A DNA stretch of 5,974 bases from JBDKGV01 sp039798005. Lineage in GTDB: Bacteria; Fibrobacterota; Fibrobacteria; UBA5070. Under the pieces are notes generated by a model. The model did not search any database. It worked only from the letters and a program-made list of their open reading frames with translations, and was not told the origin of the DNA. The position numbers and the translations under genes are program-made. Location: assembly GCA_039798005.1 (NCBI GenBank), contig JBDKGV010000214.1, positions 1 through 5,974 of the forward strand, written 5' to 3'. This document shows positions 1-4,845 of this stretch, piece after piece (the stretch's first letter is position 1; every line of letters begins with the position of its first letter).

Positions 1-735
1 CCGGTTCCGGTGATCGCCGCAGCGACCCCGGGCGATTGCTACTGGGCGGCGTTGGAGGCTTCCAAGGTCGCTCTCGAGTCGATGACCCCGGTCATCCTCC
101 TGACCGACGGCTACATCGCAAACGGCGCCGAGCCGTGGCTGGTTCCGGATGCCTCCAAGCTTCCGACGATCACCACCCGTCTTCACACCGATCCCGCCAC
201 CTTCAAGCCCTACCTGCGCGACGAGCGCGGTGCGCGGCCGTGGGCCATTCCGGGAACGCCAGGCCTTGAGCACCGCATCGGTGGTCTGGAGAAGCAGTCG
301 GTCACCGGCAACGTCTCGCACGACGCCATGAACCACCAGGTCATGACCCATGAGCGTCACGACAAGGTGGCCAAGATCGCCGACTTCACTCCCGTCACCC
401 GCATCGAAGGCGATGCCGATGCGGAGATCGTTCTGCTGAGCTGGGGCGGTACCTACGGATCCGTCTCCTCTGCGGTCGACGCGTTGCTCGAGGAAGGCAC
501 CAAGGTTGCCCACATCCACCTGCGCTGGATCAATCCGCTTCCCAAGGACTTGGGTGAAGTGCTGTCCCGCTACAAGAAGATCGTGGTGCCCGAGCTGAAC
601 ATGGGCCAGTTGCGCGGATACGTCTCCGGCAAGCTGGGCATTCCCATGATCGGCATCAACAAGATCCAGGGCAAGCCCTTCAAGGTCTCTGAACTGCTCA
701 CCGAAATCCATGCGATTCTCAAGGAGGTTCGCTGA
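1..735 (+). CDS. korA: 2-oxoacid:ferredoxin oxidoreductase alpha subunit, C-terminal part (5' end outside window)
   Basis: This is the C-terminal part of the alpha subunit of a KorAB-type 2-oxoacid:ferredoxin oxidoreductase, which oxidises a 2-oxoacid (probably 2-oxoglutarate) with CoA to acyl-CoA and CO2 and passes electrons to ferredoxin in the cytoplasm. The reading frame is open from base 1, so the gene is cut by the window edge and about 244 codons are visible. The visible part begins in the pyrimidine-binding-type domain (ATPGDCYWAALEA, then PVILLTDGYIANGAEPW). It continues through the family stretch GLEHRIGGLEKQSVTGNVSH and a transketolase-C-like domain (EIVLLSWGGTYGSVSSAVDAL; VVPELNMGQLRGYVSGKLG). 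Family members of this sort are usually about 600 aa with an N-terminal gamma domain fused; that part is not visible here. The gene ends in TGATG, overlapping korB by one base. The substrate is inferred from family resemblance; another 2-oxoacid is possible. Confidence 0.9.
   Translation, partial: PVPVIAAATPGDCYWAALEASKVALESMTPVILLTDGYIANGAEPWLVPDASKLPTITTRLHTDPATFKPYLRDERGARPWAIPGTPGLEHRIGGLEKQSVTGNVSHDAMNHQVMTHERHDKVAKIADFTPVTRIEGDADAEIVLLSWGGTYGSVSSAVDALLEEGTKVAHIHLRWINPLPKDLGEVLSRYKKIVVPELNMGQLRGYVSGKLGIPMIGINKIQGKPFKVSELLTEIHAILKEVR
721..727 (+). promoter_or_regulatory. Ribosome binding site of korB
   Basis: AAGGAGG is a near-perfect Shine-Dalgarno sequence seven bases before the korB ATG at 735. 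It lies inside the last codons of korA, so korB can be translated from its own strong site as well as by coupling. It fixes the korB start. Confidence 0.85.
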
Positions 736-1754
736 TGATCGCCGAAAATCCTGCAACGACCCCGGTCTACACCAGCAAGGACTTCAAGTCCGACCAGCAG
801 GTCAAGTGGTGTCCGGGTTGCGGTGACTATTCGATCCTGGCCGGACTCCAGAGCGTGCTTCCCAAGCTCGGCATCAAGAAGGAGAACATCGCGGTGATTT
901 CGGGCATCGGCTGTTCCAGCCGCTTCCCGTACTACATGGACACCTTCGGCTTCCACACCATCCACGGACGCGCTTGCGCCGTGGCCACCGGTGTGAAGGC
1001 CGCCAACCCGGAGCTTTCCGTCTGGGTGATCACGGGCGACGGCGATGCGCTGTCGATCGGTGGCAACCACACCATGCACGCCATGCGTCGCAACATCGAT
1101 CTCAAGATCATGATGTTCAACAACGAGATCTACGGTCTGACCAAGGGCCAGTTCTCGCCGACCTCGGATCTTGGCCTCAAGACCAAGACCTCTCCGATGG
1201 GCAACATCGACCTGCCGGCCAACCCCATCGCCTTGGCGCTGGGTTCGGGTGCGACTTTCGTGGCCCGCACCGCCGACAACGACGTGAAGCACATGACCTC
1301 GGTGCTGGAAGCGGCCGCCGCCCATCGTGGCACCGCCTTCATCGAGATCCTGCAAAACTGCGTGATCTTCAACGACAAGGTCCATGACGACTTCTACTCG
1401 GCGGCCAACCGCAAGCAGAAGGTCATCTACCTGGAGGACGGCAAGCCGATGACCTACGCCGGCGGCACCAAGGCCGTCGTGCAGAGCGGCTTCGGAACCT
1501 TGGCCACGGTGGACATCGCCGAAGGCGAGGAAGGCAAGGCGCTGGTGCACAACACCGCCGAGCCGACCGGAACCCTTGCCTACGCGCTCTCGCGCTTCTC
1601 GCACCCCGAGATGCCGGTTCCGATGGGCATCTTCCGCCGCGTCGAGGCTCCCGTCTACAGCGACATGATGGAAGCCCAGATCGAGGCTGCCAAGGAGAAG
1701 AGGAAGCCGGACCTCCAGAAGCTCCTCTCCGGTGGAGTGACCTGGAAGGTCTGA
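735..1754 (+). CDS. korB: 2-oxoacid:ferredoxin oxidoreductase beta subunit (TPP and [4Fe-4S] binding)
   Basis: This is the complete 339-aa beta subunit that carries thiamine diphosphate and one [4Fe-4S] cluster and forms the catalytic unit with KorA. The TPP/Mg motif is seen at residues 101-112 (GDGDALSIGGNH), followed by NNEIYGLTKGQFSPTS at 129-144. Four cysteines fit the cluster ligands of this family: C26 and C29 in WCPGCGDY, C60 in GIGCSSRFPYY, and C209 in ILQNCVIFND. The length is typical. The ATG at 735 overlaps the korA stop by one base and has a strong Shine-Dalgarno site. The C-terminal 110 residues lack separate motifs and are the usual tail of the longer KorB form. A strong terminator follows 17 bp after the stop, so this is the last gene of its operon. 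The 2-oxoglutarate assignment rests on overall family resemblance; pyruvate or another oxoacid is less likely but not excluded. Confidence 0.94.
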   Translation: MIAENPATTPVYTSKDFKSDQQVKWCPGCGDYSILAGLQSVLPKLGIKKENIAVISGIGCSSRFPYYMDTFGFHTIHGRACAVATGVKAANPELSVWVITGDGDALSIGGNHTMHAMRRNIDLKIMMFNNEIYGLTKGQFSPTSDLGLKTKTSPMGNIDLPANPIALALGSGATFVARTADNDVKHMTSVLEAAAAHRGTAFIEILQNCVIFNDKVHDDFYSAANRKQKVIYLEDGKPMTYAGGTKAVVQSGFGTLATVDIAEGEEGKALVHNTAEPTGTLAYALSRFSHPEMPVPMGIFRRVEAPVYSDMMEAQIEAAKEKRKPDLQKLLSGGVTWKV

Positions 1755-1756
1755 TC

Positions 1757-1773
1757 TTGACAGGATTTGTCAA
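1757..1773. repeat. Perfect inverted repeat TTGACA-N5-TGTCAA
   Basis: Six-base arms (1757-1762 and 1768-1773) flank GGATT, just after the korB stop. The right arm shares its last two bases with the 5' foot of the terminator stem. It could be a small hairpin, an operator-like site or chance. No protein can be assigned to it. Confidence 0.4.
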
Positions 1774-1807
1774 AAGCCCCCGGAGCAGGAATGCCCGGGG
1801 GCTTTTT
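1772..1807 (+). terminator. Intrinsic terminator of the kor operon
   Basis: A perfect 12-bp stem forms between AAAAGCCCCCGG (1772-1783) and CCGGGGGCTTTT (1795-1806) with an 11-base loop, and the T run extends to 1807. The A run on the 5' side means the structure could also stop transcripts coming from the other strand. It separates korAB from the downstream lipid-enzyme genes and implies that they have their own promoter. Confidence 0.93.
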
Positions 1808-1931
1808 CATGCCCTCCCGAATCGGGATCGCCGTCGCACGGCAGGCTCTTGCCCCCCGATTCCAGCCGTCCCGTCGGGGTTTTGCCTGGGCTTCCTGTGC
1901 GATGCCGGCCGCGATTGCCAGGATGCTTTGG

Positions 1932-1939
1932 TACCTTGG
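1932..1939 (+). promoter_or_regulatory. Possible promoter -10/-7 element of the lgt-like operon
   Basis: TACCTTGG resembles the TAnnTTTG -7 type element used by primary sigma factors in the Bacteroidota side of the FCB group. It lies 32 bp before the proposed GTG start at 1971. No well-spaced -35/-33 partner is obvious; TTGCCA at 1915-1920 is closer than usual. The main argument for a promoter here is positional: a strong terminator lies upstream and the operon begins downstream. This call is weak. Confidence 0.2.
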
Positions 1940-1970
1940 GCCCCATGCACTCTTCGTTTCGATCCGTCGC

Positions 1971-2693
1971 GTGAGCCTTTTTCCTCTCACCGCCTCGAGC
2001 GCCCATCTGGTTCATTTCCTCTTCGAGGCGCTGGCCTTTGCTTTCGGAGGCTGGCTTTGGCGTCGCGCGCGTCGCGCAAGTCCGGAGAAGCAGTCCGCGT
2101 TGGGGTTCCCGGTGATCGTGGGCTGCCTGTTCGGAGCGGGAACGGGGAACAAGCTGGTGGCCTGGATCCAGGACCCGCACCCGCTCTTCAGCAACGGGGT
2201 CTGGATGCTTCCCGGTCAGTCGATGGTGGGTGGCCTTCTCGGTGGTTGGATCGGCATCGAGCTGGCCAAGTGGATCGTCGGGGTGCGCCGTTCCACGGGC
2301 GACGACTTCTGGCTGCCGATGCTCTTGGGGATCGCGATCGGAAGGCTCGGATGCTTCCTCTCGGGGCTTCACGAAGCCACGTACGGCTTGCCCACTTCGC
2401 TTCCCTGGGGCGTCGATCTGGGGGATGGCATTCCTCGCCATCCGGCTCCCCTCTATGAGATCGTCTTCGTGCTTGCGCTTGCCATGGCGCTTGCGAGGGC
2501 GAAGCTCCCCCTGCAGGTGGGATTGCGCTTTCGCCTTGCGGCCTCGGGCTACCTGCTCTGGCGGCTTGGAATCGAGGCGATCAAGCCGGCTCCGTGGAGC
2601 TGGTCGGGGCTTTCGGGCATCCAATGGGTGTGCGTCGCGGGACTTCTCTGGTCCATGACGGAATCTGTAAAACTTTGGAGATCAGGACGATGA
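1971..2693 (+). CDS. Divergent Lgt-fold membrane protein (prolipoprotein diacylglyceryl transferase-like)
   Basis: This is a polytopic inner-membrane protein of the Lgt family (240 aa from GTG 1971; E. coli Lgt is about 290 aa). True Lgt moves diacylglycerol from phosphatidylglycerol to the lipobox cysteine of prolipoproteins. Visible Lgt features are FLFEALAF (16-23), GGLLGG (87-92), GRLGCFLSGLHEATYG (124-139, in place of GRxGNFxNxExxG), RHPAPLYE (156-163) and WRLGIE (197-202, containing the conserved Arg/Glu). Hydrophobic segments lie near 16-30, 44-66, 84-103, 115-131, 160-176, 186-200 and 216-228. The essential HGG histidine of Lgt is valine here (MVGG, V86), and the GRxGN asparagine is cysteine (C128). 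It may therefore act on another substrate. The start is uncertain. GTG 1971 fits the usual short N-terminus before the FLFEALAF stretch; ATG 1923 (256 aa) and ATG 1902 are in-frame alternatives. The stop overlaps the next gene by 4 bp (ATGA). I am sure of the family resemblance but not of the function. Confidence 0.8.
   Translation: MSLFPLTASSAHLVHFLFEALAFAFGGWLWRRARRASPEKQSALGFPVIVGCLFGAGTGNKLVAWIQDPHPLFSNGVWMLPGQSMVGGLLGGWIGIELAKWIVGVRRSTGDDFWLPMLLGIAIGRLGCFLSGLHEATYGLPTSLPWGVDLGDGIPRHPAPLYEIVFVLALAMALARAKLPLQVGLRFRLAASGYLLWRLGIEAIKPAPWSWSGLSGIQWVCVAGLLWSMTESVKLWRSGR
2677..2680 (+). promoter_or_regulatory. Ribosome binding site deciding the radical SAM gene start
   Basis: GGAG lies nine bases before ATG 2690, which itself overlaps the TGA of the lgt-like gene. 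This favours 2690 over the in-frame ATG at 2594. The earlier start would add 32 residues encoded entirely within the upstream gene and without family features. Confidence 0.65.
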
Positions 2694-4258
2694 GACGCAC
2701 GCGGCCCTTCGAATTCTACTCAACCACCTCCTCGGTCTGCCCGGACTGCCTGCGGACCGTCGAAGCCAAGGTGTTGCTGGATCGCGAGAAGGATCTGGTG
2801 ATCCTGGAGCGCTGGTGCCCCGATCACGGCTTTTCGCGCGGTGTCCTGTCCGAGGATGTCGCATGGTACCGCTCCGGCCGGGAGGTGTGGAACAAGGCCC
2901 CCGAGCTGCCTGCCCGGTTTTCCACCAAGATGGAGCACGGGTGCCCTTGGGATTGCGGGCTTTGCCCCGATCATCAGCAGCACACCTGCCTTGCGGTCCT
3001 GGAGATCAACGAGACCTGCAATCTCCGGTGCAAGGTCTGCTTCGCGGAGTCGGGTCCGGAGCGAACGGGCGAACGCAGCCTTGAGGAGATCGAGGTCATG
3101 CTCGATGCCTTGGTCAGGAACGAAGGCGAGCTTGACGTTCTCCAGATCTCGGGCGGGGAGCCCACGCTGCATCCCCGGTTCCTGGAGATCCTGCATGCGG
3201 CCCGCAAGCGCCCCATCAAGCATCTGATGGTGAACACCAACGGACTGGTGCTGGCCAAGGATCCGGAGTTGGCCAAGGAGCTTGCCAAGCTCGGGCCGGG
3301 CTTCGAGGTCTACCTTCAATTCGACAGTCTCAAGGACGATGTGCTCAAGCAGATTCGTGGCACGGCGCTGGTCGAGATCCATCGCAAGGCCTTGGAGAAC
3401 CTGAACGCCGCAGGGGTCTCCACCACGCTTGTCATGACGGTCTGCCGAGGGGTCAACGATTCCGAGATCGGAGATGTGATCCAGCATGCCATCACTTGGC
3501 CGTGCGTGCGGGGAGTGACGCTTCAGCCCGTGCAGGATGCCGGGCGTCGCGAGGACGATGCGCTCCCGCGCCTGACCTCCGGAGGTGTCCGCAGGGCGAT
3601 CGCGGAGCAGTCGGGAATCTTCCAAGCGAGCGACGTGCTGCCGGTGCCGTGCAATTCCGATGCCTTGGCCATGGCCTACGGGATTCGCCAAGGCAAGACG
3701 GTGATCCCGCTCACGCGGCACATCAAACCGGAAATGCTCACCGAAGGCGGCCGCAGCACCATCGTATTCGAACGCGACGATGAACTGCGCACCAAGGTGC
3801 TTGGATTGCTTTCGACCGGCATCGGTCCGGTTGCCCAAGCGGCCAAGTTGGCATCGCTTTTCGCTCGCCTGCGCGCACCGCGCACCGACGGGAAACTCTC
3901 ATGGTTCAAACGCGTGATCCTGCATCAGGATCGACCCTACGATCCGGACTGCCGCTGGACCAAGTTCTTCGGATTCTTCGGATTGCAGGTCGGCTGCGGA
4001 ATCAAGCCTTCGGTGGATGGGGACGATTGTTGCCTTCCCAGCATCGCGGTCGACGGATTGGACTACTGCTCGGTCTTCCGCGTCCTGATCGTCCAGTTCC
4101 AGGACCTGGAGAACCTCGATCTGCGGGCGCTCAAGAAGTCTTGCATCCATTTCGTCCAGCCCGATGGTCGCATGATCCCTTTTGAAGCCTTCAACCTCTT
4201 CCATCGCGGAGCGCGGGCCGAGGAAACCAAGCGCATGCGCGCTTCACGCGGCCGGTGA
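2690..4258 (+). CDS. Radical SAM enzyme of the tetraether synthase (Tes/MJ0619-like) type
   Basis: This is a 522-aa radical SAM protein. The core motif is CNLRCKVCFA (C110, C114, C117), binding the SAM-cleaving [4Fe-4S] cluster, and ISGGEP (153-158) contacts SAM. An N-terminal metal-site-like segment has CPDC (C17, C20) and CPDHG (C43, H46). It is followed by CPWDCGLCPDHQQHTC (85-100) directly before the radical SAM motif. After the barrel come C321 (PVPCNSDA) and a C-terminal cysteine group: C421, C436, C447, C448, C460 and C485, the last in the stretch CIHFVQPDGRMIPFEAFNLF. This layout and length match, from memory, archaeal Tes (MJ0619-like, about 500 aa), which couples alkyl-chain ends of archaeal lipids and holds extra Fe-S clusters plus a rubredoxin-like iron. 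MJ0619 was earlier proposed to methylate a pterin precursor, so that chemistry is an alternative. The flanking membrane proteins favour a lipid substrate. The family call is firm; the reaction in this organism is inferred. Confidence 0.87.
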   Translation: MRRTRPFEFYSTTSSVCPDCLRTVEAKVLLDREKDLVILERWCPDHGFSRGVLSEDVAWYRSGREVWNKAPELPARFSTKMEHGCPWDCGLCPDHQQHTCLAVLEINETCNLRCKVCFAESGPERTGERSLEEIEVMLDALVRNEGELDVLQISGGEPTLHPRFLEILHAARKRPIKHLMVNTNGLVLAKDPELAKELAKLGPGFEVYLQFDSLKDDVLKQIRGTALVEIHRKALENLNAAGVSTTLVMTVCRGVNDSEIGDVIQHAITWPCVRGVTLQPVQDAGRREDDALPRLTSGGVRRAIAEQSGIFQASDVLPVPCNSDALAMAYGIRQGKTVIPLTRHIKPEMLTEGGRSTIVFERDDELRTKVLGLLSTGIGPVAQAAKLASLFARLRAPRTDGKLSWFKRVILHQDRPYDPDCRWTKFFGFFGLQVGCGIKPSVDGDDCCLPSIAVDGLDYCSVFRVLIVQFQDLENLDLRALKKSCIHFVQPDGRMIPFEAFNLFHRGARAEETKRMRASRGR

Positions 4259-4809
4259 CGGCGTTGACCTTGCCCGCCTCCCTGCTTCTGGGAGCCTTGG
4301 GGCTTCGGGTCGCAAGGGAGGTGCTGCTGGTGCGCCGCAGCCTGGTGCGCCACGACGGAAAGGGGCGGGGGACCTTGCTTGTCTTCGGGCTGTCCTGGGT
4401 CGTGGCGGCAAGCCAGGCCTTGAGCGTGGCGACCAAGGCGGAATCCGTCACGGCAGTCATGGTGCTTGGGATTCTTGCCATGCTGGGTTTCCACCACATG
4501 CGGGTGCGGATCGCAACCAGACAATTGGGCGCAGGATACGATACTGGAATCGTTCCTCAAGGCGGGCTTGTGACCCATGGGGCCTATGCTTGGATCCGCC
4601 ACCCCGTTTACCTGTTCTATGCGCTTGAGTTGGCGGCTTTGGCCATCGGTTTCCCCACCTGGATGGGTGCGCTTGCTTTCATGGCCAACCTGATTGCGAC
4701 CCTGGTGCGCATTCCTGCCGAAGAGCGTCACCTTGCACGGGTGTTTGGAACGGATTGGAACGCCTTTGCCAGCACGGTGCGGTGGAGGCTGATCCCAAGA
4801 ATCTGGTGA
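4255..4809 (+). CDS. Membrane methyltransferase of the isoprenylcysteine carboxyl methyltransferase/phospholipid methyltransferase family
   Basis: This 184-aa integral-membrane protein starts at GTG 4255 and overlaps the radical SAM stop by 4 bp (GTGA), so it is probably translated by coupling. I see no good Shine-Dalgarno site. Hydrophobic segments lie at about 5-20, 40-57, 66-80, 118-133 and 136-152. The C-terminal signature of ICMT/PEMT-like SAM-dependent methyltransferases is clear: GLVTHGAYAWIRHPVYL (104-120) with the SAM-binding RHP at 115-117, then EERHLARVFG (156-165) with the Glu pair, and a closing W-N-A-F-x5-R-x2-P pattern. Bacterial members methylate lipids or lipid-like carboxylates and amines at the membrane; substrates are mostly unknown. 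The gene order suggests that it acts on the substrate or product of the two genes before it. It ends 36 bp before the convergent sbcC stop. Confidence 0.85.
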   Translation: MTALTLPASLLLGALGLRVAREVLLVRRSLVRHDGKGRGTLLVFGLSWVVAASQALSVATKAESVTAVMVLGILAMLGFHHMRVRIATRQLGAGYDTGIVPQGGLVTHGAYAWIRHPVYLFYALELAALAIGFPTWMGALAFMANLIATLVRIPAEERHLARVFGTDWNAFASTVRWRLIPRIW

Positions 4810-4845
4810 AGGATCGCGGCGGTCGCGAACGGTCCGACCTTCGGT

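Noticed and set aside
570..1604. Long open frame of 344 codons on the minus strand opposite korA/korB
   Set aside because: It is antisense to two unmistakable conserved genes in high-GC DNA, where antisense frames stay open by chance. Its product is a low-complexity mix of G, V, H, R and D with no recognisable motif.
1815..1883. Small inverted repeats in the 163-bp leader (TCCCGA-A-TCGGGA at 1815-1827; CCCCGA 1854-1859 with TCGGGG 1874-1879 followed by TTTT)
   Set aside because: The arms are only 6 bp in GC-rich sequence. The second resembles a weak terminator, but a far stronger one lies just upstream. I found no riboswitch-like architecture.
1767..1970. TTG 1767 or ATG 1809 as the start of the Lgt-like protein
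   Set aside because: TTG 1767 lies within the palindrome and the frame then runs through the terminator. Both starts add an R/P/A-rich stretch with no family resemblance and no good ribosome binding site.
1770..2624. 284-codon minus-strand frame opposite the Lgt-like gene
   Set aside because: It is rich in R, P, E and G with no domain, it runs through the terminator, and the plus strand encodes a clear membrane protein with family motifs.
2594..2689. Upstream in-frame ATG for the radical SAM gene giving a 554-aa protein
   Set aside because: The extra 32 residues lie wholly inside the Lgt-like gene and show no family features. ATG 2690 has a GGAG site and the 4-bp overlap typical of this operon.
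2720..3838. Long open frame of 372 codons on the minus strand opposite the radical SAM gene
   Set aside because: It is a shadow of the radical SAM coding sequence, which carries clear motifs on the plus strand. The antisense product has no recognisable domain.
4810..4845. Possible shared terminator between the convergent genes
   Set aside because: Only a 5-bp stem (GGTCG 4821-4825 with CGACC 4835-4839) can be drawn, with no T run on either strand. It is too weak to call.
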